Below, one piece after another: positions 22,646 through 29,218 of a stretch of DNA of 36,552 nt. The stretch is from the NCBI GenBank assembly GCA_944393485.1, contig CALYAJ010000017.1:1-36552 (forward strand), given 5' to 3'. Every line of letters starts with the position of its first letter. Positions within the stretch are counted from its first letter, which is position 1. The notes beneath the pieces are model-generated. The model searched no databases. It saw nothing but the letters and a program-made list of their open reading frames with translations, and was not told where the DNA came from. The translations under genes and the position numbers were made by a program. Source of the DNA: an uncultured Clostridia bacterium (GTDB lineage: Bacteria > Bacillota > Clostridia > TANB77 > CAG-508).

Positions 22646-23208
22646 TTACTTTCCTCACCCAACTTTCTTTTTATTTTTTTGATTGTTCTATTATACTTTG
22701 ATAAAACAGTAGTAAGAGGTATTCCCAATATTTTTGCTATTTCTCGATGCTTTAGTCCAGATACTGAATGTAATACTAATATATTTCTTTCCTCATCAGA
22801 AATACTTGAAAATATTGTATCTATAATAAGTTTATTTTCAGCATCCTTTATCCCCTTATTATCTGTTAGAACTTCTTTTAATTCATCTACATCCATAAAT
22901 TTTCTATTTTTCCTAATTTTCATTAATGATAAATTTTTAGTTATCGTTATCATCCAAGCCAATGGTTTTCCATTTGCTTGATAAGTATTTGCATTTTCAT
23001 AAATTTTTATATAAACATCTTGCAAGACATCTTCAGCTTCATGAGTATTTCTTAAAATTGATAAAGAAAATCCATATATTGCTGATTTGGTTTGTTCATA
23101 TAAATTTGCCAAAGCTTCCTTATTTCCTAAAGCGATATCTTTTATATATCTTTCTAATAAGGAGTTTTGAGATTCTTTAATATTTGGTACCAACATCATT
23201 GAATTCAC
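22642..23208 (-). CDS. ECF-type RNA polymerase sigma factor
   Basis: The 188-residue protein has region 2 (LANLYEQTKSAIYGFSLSIL, EAEDVLQDVYIKIYENANTY, PLAWMITITKNLSLMKIRKN) and region 4 (SISDEERNILVLHSVSGLKH, REIAKILGIPLTTVLSKYNR), as in ECF sigma factors. It starts at GTG 23208 with AAAGGGG 4 nt upstream; ATG at 23199 is possible. It is coupled to the RsgI-like gene by a 4-bp overlap, and pairs of this kind are normally autoregulated. Target promoters are not evident here. Confidence 0.88.
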   Translation of the reverse strand: MNSMMLVPNIKESQNSLLERYIKDIALGNKEALANLYEQTKSAIYGFSLSILRNTHEAEDVLQDVYIKIYENANTYQANGKPLAWMITITKNLSLMKIRKNRKFMDVDELKEVLTDNKGIKDAENKLIIDTIFSSISDEERNILVLHSVSGLKHREIAKILGIPLTTVLSKYNRTIKKIKRKLGEESK

Positions 23209-23304
23209 TTTTCCCCTTTCACTATATTAATGCATCAGGATTACATTTTATTGCATATTTTTTTTAAAAATTTCTGTGTGATAATTTAATTTCTCTTATA
23301 TCAG

Positions 23305-23332
23305 AAAAAAGCGCTATTAAATAGCGTTTTTT
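23305..23332. terminator. Bidirectional terminator after coaD
   Basis: AAAAAAGCGCTAT-TAA-ATAGCGTTTTTT, 8 bp after the coaD stop and upstream of the sigma operon. Confidence 0.88.
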
Positions 23333-23340
23333 CTTTAGTA

Positions 23341-23808
23341 TTATTTTATTATTTTATTTATAATTGTTCTTGGAACATAATTTGAAATATCTCGTTTATT
23401 ATTTATAAGATCCATTATCATTGTTGAGCTTATGAATCCAAATTTTCCTGAACGAATATAGATTGTATCTAAGTTTCCAAGTTCTTCGTTTATTTGTGCA
23501 AAGTTTTCCTCGTAATGATAGTCCATATCATTTCTAAGTCCTCTTATAATATAATTTGCATTACAAGAAATTGCAGCATCAATAGAAAGATTATCATATG
23601 TAATAACATCAACATTTAAAAGATCATTTTCTATTAAACATTCTTTTATTCCATCCACCATAATCTCTTTTGAAAATCTTCTATCTTTTTCTGAATTTAT
23701 ACCTATTCCAATTACAACTTTATCAAATAATTTACTTGCTGATTTAACAACATGTAAATGTCCATTTGTAAATGGATCAAAACTTCCTGGATAAAAACCT
23801 ATATTCAT
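23341..23808 (-). CDS. coaD: Phosphopantetheine adenylyltransferase
   Basis: CoaD transfers AMP from ATP to 4'-phosphopantetheine in coenzyme A synthesis. The 155-residue protein has YPGSFDPFTNGHLHVV with the nucleotidyltransferase TxGH (His17), IIRGLRNDMDYHYEENFA near 88-105, and FISSTMIMDLI with the ISSTxxR-like loop. It is somewhat divergent (SSTMIMD, no Arg there), but length and order match CoaD. ATG with GGAGG upstream. It has its own promoter, divergent from the HD-domain gene. Confidence 0.9.
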   Translation of the reverse strand: MNIGFYPGSFDPFTNGHLHVVKSASKLFDKVVIGIGINSEKDRRFSKEIMVDGIKECLIENDLLNVDVITYDNLSIDAAISCNANYIIRGLRNDMDYHYEENFAQINEELGNLDTIYIRSGKFGFISSTMIMDLINNKRDISNYVPRTIINKIIK

Positions 23809-23843
23809 AATAACCTCCTATTAGTCCTTTAATTTTCAAAACT

Positions 23844-23872
23844 ATTATATATTTTTTTCTTTATAAACACAA
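23844..23872 (-). promoter_or_regulatory. Sigma-A promoter of coaD
   Basis: On the minus strand TTGTGT (23872-23867), 17-nt spacer, TATAAT (23849-23844). Confidence 0.7.
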
Positions 23873-23880
23873 TATAATCA

Positions 23881-23909
23881 TTGCACAAAAAAAATTTATA
23901 TAATATAAT
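23881..23909 (+). promoter_or_regulatory. Sigma-A promoter of the HD-domain gene
   Basis: TTGCAC (23881-23886), 17-nt spacer, TATAAT (23904-23909), directly divergent from the coaD promoter. Confidence 0.75.
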
Positions 23910-23930
23910 TCATAATATGGAGGAATATTT

Positions 23931-24584
23931 ATGGAAGAAACAAATGGATTAACTATAGAAGAAGCATATAAAATGTTAGAAGATGCACCAAGAAAAAACA
24001 AAGAATTGTGGGTTAGTCACTCTGTTAATGTTGCAATTGTTGCTGAAAGATTAGCAGAAAATTTAGGTTTAGATTCAAAAAAAGCTTATGTTTTTGGACT
24101 AATACATGATATTGGTAGAGGAAAAAAAGAACATACAGGTATAAGACACATAATAGATGGGTATAATTATTTAATGAAACTAGGTTATGAAGAAGAAGCT
24201 CGAATTTGTTTAACACATACTTTTTATGATAGAAGTCTAGTAAAAGGTAATTTAACAAAAAGAAATACAAATTTAAGTAGAGCGGAAATAAAATTTATAG
24301 AAGATTTTATAGCTAAAAATAAATTTAACTTATATGATAAAATTCTTCAAATTGCTGATAATATGGGAAGTGCAACTGGAATAAATACAATAGAAAGACG
24401 AAGATCTGAAAGTATGTTAAGATATGGTATAAGCCATGTTTCTGAAAAAAATTTAAAAGCTATATTTGCTGTGCAAAATGAAATTGAAATAAAATTAGGT
24501 CGTTCAATATACAGTTTATTTCCAGAGGTAACTGACAATATAAATAAAACAATGATAAAAGATGTAATGAAATTTTTAAAATAA
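23931..24584 (+). CDS. HD-domain metal-dependent phosphohydrolase
   Basis: The 217-residue protein has the HD motif set: WVSHSVNVA (first His, about 30), GLIHDIGRGKKEH (HD about 59-60), CLTHTFYD (His about 94) and LQIADNMG (Asp about 144). The family hydrolyses phosphoester bonds, often of nucleotides, but the substrate cannot be told from sequence. No membrane segment. The ATG follows TGGAGGAA. It is a single gene with its own promoter and terminator, upstream of tRNA-Asn. Confidence 0.85.
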   Translation: MEETNGLTIEEAYKMLEDAPRKNKELWVSHSVNVAIVAERLAENLGLDSKKAYVFGLIHDIGRGKKEHTGIRHIIDGYNYLMKLGYEEEARICLTHTFYDRSLVKGNLTKRNTNLSRAEIKFIEDFIAKNKFNLYDKILQIADNMGSATGINTIERRRSESMLRYGISHVSEKNLKAIFAVQNEIEIKLGRSIYSLFPEVTDNINKTMIKDVMKFLK

Positions 24585-24586
24585 AC

Positions 24587-24647
24587 TTTTTCTTATGTCT
24601 AGTGAGTTTCAGGACACATTCACTAGACAAGAAAAAATTTTTTTAAA
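24587..24647 (+). terminator. Terminator of the HD-domain gene
   Basis: TGTCTAGTGA (24596-24605) pairs with TCACTAGACA (24620-24629), extended by TTTTTC/GAAAAA and followed by a T-run. Confidence 0.88.
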
Positions 24648-24653
24648 ATACTA

Positions 24654-24682
24654 TTGCAATAAAAAAATTAATAGTATATAAT
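24654..24682 (+). promoter_or_regulatory. Sigma-A promoter of tRNA-Asn
   Basis: TTGCAA (24654-24659), 17-nt spacer, TATAAT (24677-24682). An 8-bp dyad ATACTATT / AATAGTAT overlaps it (24648-24677). Confidence 0.78.
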
Positions 24683-24701
24683 ACACATTGTTGAAAGACA
24701 T

Positions 24702-24777
24702 TCCTCTTTAGCTCAGTTGGTAGAGCGCTCGGCTGTTAACCGATAGGTCGTTGGTTCGAGTCCAACAAGAGGAGCCA
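24702..24777 (+). tRNA. tRNA-Asn (anticodon GTT)
   Basis: The 76-nt gene folds as a complete cloverleaf: acceptor TCCTCTT/AAGAGGA, D-arm GCTC/GAGC, anticodon loop CTGTTAA, and T-arm GTTGG-TTCGAGT-CCAAC. CCA is encoded. The anticodon GTT reads Asn codons. Its last 21 nt are duplicated at 24903-24923. Confidence 0.96.
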
Positions 24778-24814
24778 AAAGAAAAAGTCCATTTTTTATT
24801 GGGCTTTTTCTTTT
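24777..24814 (+). terminator. Terminator of tRNA-Asn
   Basis: AAAAGAAAAAGTCC (24777-24790) pairs with GGGCTTTTTCTTTT (24801-24814), starting at the last base of the tRNA. Confidence 0.85.
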
Positions 24815-24828
24815 GTGTTTTATTTGTA

Positions 24829-24923
24829 GGACTCGAAAAGGACGTGCCAAACGAAGTGTAGGCAAAAACAGTCCTGAGGACTGTTTTTAGGACGCGGCTC
24901 GCCGAGTCCAACAAGAGGAGCCA
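24829..24923. repeat. Palindromic insert ending in a duplicate of the tRNA-Asn 3' end
   Basis: The 21-nt 3' end of tRNA-Asn (24757-24777) recurs exactly at 24903-24923. Between the copies lie an outer inverted repeat GGACTCG / CGAGTCC (24829-24835, 24903-24909) and a strong inner stem AAAAACAGTCC-TGA-GGACTGTTTTT (24864-24888). This is the layout of a tRNA-targeted attachment site or a small palindromic element. No reading frame fits. Confidence 0.7.
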
Positions 24924-25386
24924 CAGTTAAATGGATTAGACTCTTGAAAGTGAGTAATATCAATGTTTTCGAGAATCTTTTCTTTTTTCCTTATTTTTTA
25001 GGGTGGATAATCCAATCTCCCTAGGTTATAAAAAAATTAAACTTGCTTATTTCAATAGGTTTTGGAGATTCTTATTTTTTATCTTTTGTTATACTTTGTC
25101 TAAAGTTGTCCACAAAGAAAAATATTCAACCTAGCTAGTTCCAATAAATAACAGCCAATGTCAAAATAAACAAAGGGAACTTGCACAAATAAGATAAACT
25201 TATTTGGCAGTGTTAGTGTAGCACAATGTTAAAGTGCAGTTGGTCGAAAACGCCACTGCACTTTTCATCGAAGGTCTAAAAATTTATGCTTTCTAAAAAC
25301 TACAATAGAATAACTTTGGTAGGCATAAATTTTTAGACAATAAGCAGTTTTAAGCAGTATAAGATAATTCATTTTTTATAATAGTA
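24924..25386. other. Gene-free stretch with two strong stems
   Basis: I see no gene here. AAAGTGCAGT / ACTGCACTTT (25231-25240, 25255-25264) forms a terminator-like hairpin. TCTAAAAATTTATGC and GCATAAATTTTTAGA (25275-25289, 25323-25337) form a perfect 15-bp inverted repeat with a 33-nt centre. A smaller AAATAAG/CTTATTT stem lies at 25187-25205. Confidence 0.6.
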
Positions 25387-25419
25387 AAAATGGGGTCTTA
25401 AAAGTTAAGTCCCCATTTT
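25387..25419 (-). terminator. Terminator of the 103-aa gene
   Basis: AAAATGGGG pairs with CCCCATTTT, with inner CTTAA/TTAAG. On the minus strand T-rich sequence follows. Confidence 0.82.
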
Positions 25420-25439
25420 ACCTTTTTTTACATTAGAAT

Positions 25440-25751
25440 CTACCAATTTCTAATGAGTTTAGCAGTTACATTATCTCCATCAACTTTAATCCATTTGCTA
25501 TAGAAATATTTTCTTTTTTCTATAGGCTCATTATTGGATATTTCTCCCCAAAGAACATTTAGCCTTTCATTGAACAAATCTCTAAGGCTCTCTGGTATGC
25601 AATCAAGTTTAAAATTAATGACTACATCCTGTCCACTTTCAGTAACATTGCCGGTCTTAATAGCTCTGTCAAATTCGCCTACAAGAACAGAATTTAATTC
25701 TTTAATTTTCCGTTCCTTTTCCAATGCTTCTTGAATGATTTTGTTTGACAT
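25440..25751 (-). CDS. Hypothetical protein, 103 aa
   Basis: A small soluble protein with a charged helical N-terminus (IIQEALEKERKIKELNSVL) and a C-terminal half containing LRDLFNERLNVLWGEI and YFYSKWIKVDGDNVTAKLIR. I do not recognise the family. The ATG at 25751 has a strong AGGAGG site 8 nt upstream, and a terminator follows the stop. Base composition is less AT-rich than its surroundings, and it stands alone in an otherwise non-coding region next to a tRNA, which suggests an acquired gene. Confidence 0.7.
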   Translation of the reverse strand: MSNKIIQEALEKERKIKELNSVLVGEFDRAIKTGNVTESGQDVVINFKLDCIPESLRDLFNERLNVLWGEISNNEPIEKRKYFYSKWIKVDGDNVTAKLIRNW

Positions 25752-26016
25752 AATAACCTCCTAAACTTTTTATTCTTATAGCATATCAATGATACATTAG
25801 TTATTTTAGCATATTTTACTAAAAAAATCAAATGCAACATACTATTTGCAGTAATGAGGAATAAATTTTAGTAGTTTTTGATTATTTCTCATTATTCTTA
25901 ATTTTTTAGGTGCTTTTTAATATATCATCTGTAATTTGCGCAAAAAATCCTTACCTCAAAAAATATTTTTTTGAGATTCCTATTGATTTATTTGATTTTT
26001 ATTATATACTTAATTT

Positions 26017-26110
26017 AAGAACAAATCTTAACTGTATTTTATTATTTTCGGTTAGGTTAATTTTTGTTTGAGTAAGTGCTTCTATCAAAAGAGCACTTAC
26101 TTCTTTTTTG
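26017..26110 (+). ncRNA. Candidate small RNA
   Basis: A promoter TTGATT (25983-25988), 16-nt spacer, TATACT (26005-26010) is followed by a stem TTAAGA-ACAAA-TCTTAA. A terminator AGTAAGTGCTTCT / AGAGCACTTACT with a T-run ends at about 26110. The product would be about 90 nt. No frame fits. Confidence 0.4.
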
Positions 26111-26219
26111 CTTATTTTTAATTCTTTTATATATTTTATACCTCCAAAATCAATACTTTTTACAATTAAATTATATCAGTAAAGCATTTATTGGTCAGTA
26201 TTTTTATGTTTTTTATATT

Positions 26220-26283
26220 AAAAAATCCAACTCTTATCGAGCTAGATTTTTTGCCTTTCGGAGTCCTATTTTAGGACACCTTC
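26220..26283 (+). repeat. 64-bp repeat, left copy
   Basis: A hairpin AAAAAATCCAACTC...GAGCTAGATTTTTTG, a 7-nt spacer and GTCCTATTTTAGGACACCTTC. The same 64-bp layout occurs inverted at 36481-36544. Confidence 0.75.
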
Positions 26284-26320
26284 TTTTATTTCTCTTTTTA
26301 GAATTTAACAAATACATATT

Positions 26321-26446
26321 AGTTAACAGCCGAGCAGAGAGGATGTTAACTGCTGAAAAAACGAGCGCTGCCGATGGCAGATAAAGCGAGTTTTTGAAGG
26401 TGCAAAAACTATTAAAAGAAGTGTTGGCACAACACTTCTTTTAATT
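26321..26446 (+). ncRNA. Structured non-coding segment ending in a terminator
   Basis: AGTTAACAGCC / GGATGTTAACT (26321-26331, 26341-26351) forms one stem. A second, interrupted stem pairs AAAAAC..CTGCC with GGCAG..GTTTTT (about 26358-26396). A perfect 12-bp terminator AAAAGAAGTGTT / AACACTTCTTTT (26414-26442) follows. GC is above the surroundings. No known RNA family is recognised, and the promoter is unclear. Confidence 0.4.
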
Positions 26447-26486
26447 AGTTTTAAACTGAAGGAGTTGGTTAAGTTAATTCTTTCTA

Positions 26487-27140
26487 TTACTTAAAATTCA
26501 TTTTTATAATGTACTTCAAGTCCTCTATCGCTTTATCTATATTCATCATTCCATTTCCAATAGGATAATAAACAGGATATACATTATAACTTTTTCCTGC
26601 AATATCTATTGGAAAACTTTGCTTTCTACATTGTGATACTGATATATTTTTATTTAATACAATAGAACTAACTTGGTTTCCTAAAGTTATAATTATCTTT
26701 GGCTTAATTATCTCAATTTCTTTAAATAATAAATCTAAATATTCGCTAAAAACTGAATTTGGTAATACTCTTGCATCAAGTTGAGTACATTTTCCAAGGT
26801 TAGTTATAAAATATTTATATTGTTCTACATTCTCATATACTAAGTCTGCAAATTTCTCATCCCATTCTTGTGGCTTTTTCCTTTGAATTTTCTCATATAT
26901 TTCTTTATTAAGTAATCCTATTCTATAAAATAATTTCCATATATTTTTAGTCCCAATCCAAGGAGATCTTCTACCTTTCCAATTAGGATCTGATGCAATA
27001 TTTCTACCAGTAGGATTCATAAAAACAAAACAAATATCTGGATTATTTGTACATCCACCATTATATATTGATTTTAATTCTTTAGCTCCATATTTTTGCT
27101 GTAATTTATCATATTCTGCATCCAAATCACTTATTTGCAT
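26487..27140 (-). CDS. Uracil-DNA glycosylase superfamily protein
   Basis: The 217-residue protein has the layout of the UDG-like fold. The motif CFVFMNPTGRNIASDP replaces the usual GEAPG loop, FITNLGKCTQLD matches the NLVKC segment, IITLGNQVSSIVL matches the central strand, and VYPVYYPIGNGMMN sits where the HPSP-like motif lies. The active site differs from classical UDGs, so the base specificity, or even glycosylase activity, is uncertain. Start ATG 27140 with a weak AAGGCGG. It is the first gene inside the left repeat and lies 36 bp after an HD-domain gene. Confidence 0.72.
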   Translation of the reverse strand: MQISDLDAEYDKLQQKYGAKELKSIYNGGCTNNPDICFVFMNPTGRNIASDPNWKGRRSPWIGTKNIWKLFYRIGLLNKEIYEKIQRKKPQEWDEKFADLVYENVEQYKYFITNLGKCTQLDARVLPNSVFSEYLDLLFKEIEIIKPKIIITLGNQVSSIVLNKNISVSQCRKQSFPIDIAGKSYNVYPVYYPIGNGMMNIDKAIEDLKYIIKMNFK

Positions 27141-27176
27141 TAATCTATACCGCCTTTTAATTTTTTAATCTAAAAA

Positions 27177-27731
27177 CTATACATCATAAAAATATGTAGT
27201 TTCTAAATCAGCCTCATGTACTAATAAAGCTAATGGATATTTTTTATATGCTTGACCTAATGTATTATAAAGTTCTTTTGGCTCTGTAAATCCCATATGC
27301 CATCTTATACAATATTTCTCCTCGACTGTTAATTTAATATATTCAGAAATCATCATTACAGATTTTTCACCATGACCATATGGAATAGTATCATCTACAG
27401 TATAATAAGGAACTTTTTCCCATACACCTAAACTATTTTTTGCATTTCTATAATCTACTTTATAAAAATTTGCTTTACAAATATCATGTAATAATGCAAT
27501 TATTATTAAACTATCTTGTGACACATTAATTTCAATTGGACAATTTTTTACTTTCTCACATAATAATTTATATACATTCAAACTATGTTCCAAAAGTCCT
27601 CCTTCATAACTTCCATGAAATCTTGTACTTGCAGGAGCTTTAAAAAAATCTGATTTTTCTATAAAATTAATTAATTCATCCATTCCTTCTCTGTCAACGC
27701 TTCTTAATAAAGCTAAAAATTCTTCTTTCAT
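27177..27731 (-). CDS. HD-domain protein, phage-type hydrolase
   Basis: The 184-residue protein begins with a helical region. It then carries GGLLEHSLNVYKLL (His about 49), LIIIALLHDICKANFY (HD about 82-83), PYGHGEKSVMM (His about 120), CIRWHMGFTE (His about 145) and HEADLETTYF (Asp about 175). This arrangement matches HD hydrolases often found in phages and islands, related to the HD part of YhaM. Metal-dependent phosphohydrolase activity is expected; the substrate is unknown. ATG with GGAGG upstream. Confidence 0.8.
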   Translation of the reverse strand: MKEEFLALLRSVDREGMDELINFIEKSDFFKAPASTRFHGSYEGGLLEHSLNVYKLLCEKVKNCPIEINVSQDSLIIIALLHDICKANFYKVDYRNAKNSLGVWEKVPYYTVDDTIPYGHGEKSVMMISEYIKLTVEEKYCIRWHMGFTEPKELYNTLGQAYKKYPLALLVHEADLETTYFYDV

Positions 27732-27784
27732 TAGTTACCTCCTATTCTACTTTGCGTATTCTATCAAATAAATTTATTAGATGC

Positions 27785-27815
27785 AAGAGGAACGCCCTAG
27801 TATGGCGTCCCTCTT
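27785..27815. terminator. Hairpin overlapping the end of the HNH gene
   Basis: AAGAGGAACGCC (27785-27796) pairs with GGCGTCCCTCTT (27804-27815) with one mismatch. The stop codon of the HNH gene lies in the loop. Confidence 0.65.
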
Positions 27816-28534
27816 TTAAGATACACAATAACATTTTCTAAAACAATTTTCTGTAATTGCCATGGTATTTCGTACTTTTTTGAAATTGATACTGAATTGT
27901 ATCCAGATAACAAAAATCCGTTATCACTAATAACTAAGGGATCTCTTATCCTTTTGTATTTTAGATAAAAATCATCCTGCCGTTTAAATTGTTTTCCAAG
28001 CTTTATATCAGGTGATATTGTACCATATAAATCACCCGTTACGTCATTAGAAATCCATTCCTCCGGCAAATACGGAATAATTCCTCTCCTTTTTTTGGAA
28101 TTTTCTTTCCGCATTTCGACACGCCTCATCGCAATCCTTTTATTTATTTTAATTCTACCTTCTTGGCTAGAACATTTGTCTAACTGCTCTTGCAAAGATA
28201 AAATTTCTATAAATTGTTCTGAGGTTAAATCTCCCTTTAGTTTGTCATTACAACTATGACATGCAGGTCTTAAATTGTTTACAATCGTTGGCCCGCCAAT
28301 ACTTGCTGGAATTAAATGATCTAAAGTTATTTTAGCTCTTTGGTCATTTGGTTCTCCAGGTCCTCTTCTACACAATTTACCACAATACCAACATTTGTCT
28401 GTTCCGTATATATAATACGCAATTTCTGTCATTAAATTGTAAAAACAATTTAACCGATAAATGTACAAAATCCCATTTTTCACTTCTCCCATAGTGCCAA
28501 ATGTAACATTCTCTTTTGGAAGCTCTAAAATCAT
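27797..28534 (-). CDS. HNH endonuclease-domain protein
   Basis: A zinc-ribbon HNH module lies at about residues 47-105: CWYCGKLC (CxxC), ITLDHLIPASIGG (the DH catalytic pair) and NNLRPACHSCNDKLKGDLT (Asn plus CxxC). The C-terminal about 140 residues are basic and unassigned. Possible roles are DNA cleavage in a mobile element or restriction. The frame extends to 28573, but AAAGGAGATG stands 6 nt before the ATG at 28534, giving 245 aa. No partner methylase or specificity gene is adjacent. Confidence 0.82.
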   Translation of the reverse strand: MILELPKENVTFGTMGEVKNGILYIYRLNCFYNLMTEIAYYIYGTDKCWYCGKLCRRGPGEPNDQRAKITLDHLIPASIGGPTIVNNLRPACHSCNDKLKGDLTSEQFIEILSLQEQLDKCSSQEGRIKINKRIAMRRVEMRKENSKKRRGIIPYLPEEWISNDVTGDLYGTISPDIKLGKQFKRQDDFYLKYKRIRDPLVISDNGFLLSGYNSVSISKKYEIPWQLQKIVLENVIVYLKRGTPY

Positions 28535-28592
28535 AAAAGCATCTCCTTTCGACATTTTTCTACATAATATCACACAAGATGTATATTTCCAA

Positions 28593-28620
28593 GTTTTTTT
28601 ATATTATTATATAAAAACTA
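28593..28620. terminator. A/T-rich hairpin after the nine-gene operon
   Basis: AGTTTTTTTATA pairs with TATATAAAAACT (one bulge), immediately after the stop of the histidine phosphatase gene. It is a weak terminator candidate. Confidence 0.5.
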
Positions 28621-28622
28621 TC

Positions 28623-29150
28623 CTATATTTCAAATTCTTTTACTTCACCATTTTTTATTCCACGAGTCTCAAAATTACCATTCTCTGGCATTCCTTCTAA
28701 AATGCAACTTAATACACTTATAACTCCATTATGAGCCACTACTAGTATTTTTTTATCGGAATATTTATCTTTTATGCTTTGTATAAATTCTTTTAGCCTA
28801 TTTTCATAATTTTCTAAAGATTCTCCTTCAATACTTTCAAAATCATAATTTAAATTACAATATTCTTTTTTAAAAAGCTGCCCTTCCAGTTTTCCATAAT
28901 TTCTCTCTTTTATTCTATCATCCAATATTAATGGTACATTTTTCTTTTCATTTATAATTTCTGCCGTATGTTTTGCTCTTTTTAGTGGAGAACTAATTAT
29001 TATATCAAAATTTTCATTTGCAAGTTTATCCCTTGTTTCCTCTGCTTGTTTAATACCATTACTATTTAAATCATAATCTGAAATTCCTTGCATTTTTCTA
29101 ATTGGACTATTTAAATCTGTTTGTCCATGTCTTACAAATTTAATTTTCAT
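28623..29150 (-). CDS. Histidine phosphatase family protein
   Basis: The 175-residue protein has an intact phosphoglycerate-mutase-type active site: FVRHGQTD (Arg7, His8), SSPLKRAKHTAEII (second Arg), KERNYGKLEGQ (Glu) and VVAHNGVIS (second His). The family dephosphorylates small metabolites or nucleotides through a phosphohistidine. ATG 29150 follows AAAGGAAA. It is the last gene of the nine-gene operon, 68 bp after a fusion gene with a related but altered domain. A broken paralogue lies at 18922-19172. Confidence 0.88.
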   Translation of the reverse strand: MKIKFVRHGQTDLNSPIRKMQGISDYDLNSNGIKQAEETRDKLANENFDIIISSPLKRAKHTAEIINEKKNVPLILDDRIKERNYGKLEGQLFKKEYCNLNYDFESIEGESLENYENRLKEFIQSIKDKYSDKKILVVAHNGVISVLSCILEGMPENGNFETRGIKNGEVKEFEI

Positions 29151-29218
29151 TTTTTATTTCCTTTCATGCTATAAATTTTCCTCACCAATTTTCATTTTTA
29201 TCTCTTATTCAATTATTT

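Larger units (their letters stand above)
25752..26486. other. 735-bp gene-free region with possible small RNAs
   Basis: No supported gene. It holds a palindrome CTCAAAAAA/TTTTTTGAG (25955-25975), a candidate small RNA (about 26017-26110), one inverted-repeat copy (26220-26283) and a second structured stretch (26321-26446). A 102-codon plus-strand frame at 26076 runs through these hairpins and lacks a ribosome site. Confidence 0.6.

Noticed and set aside
24708..24914. 68-codon minus-strand frame across tRNA-Asn
   Set aside because: It is antisense to the tRNA and its duplicated end (the CWTRTNDLSVNSRALYQLS pattern is the usual spurious translation of tRNA genes) and has no ribosome site.
26076..26384. 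102-codon plus-strand frame in the gene-free region
   Set aside because: It runs through a terminator hairpin and the 64-bp repeat, has no ribosome site and no recognisable protein features.
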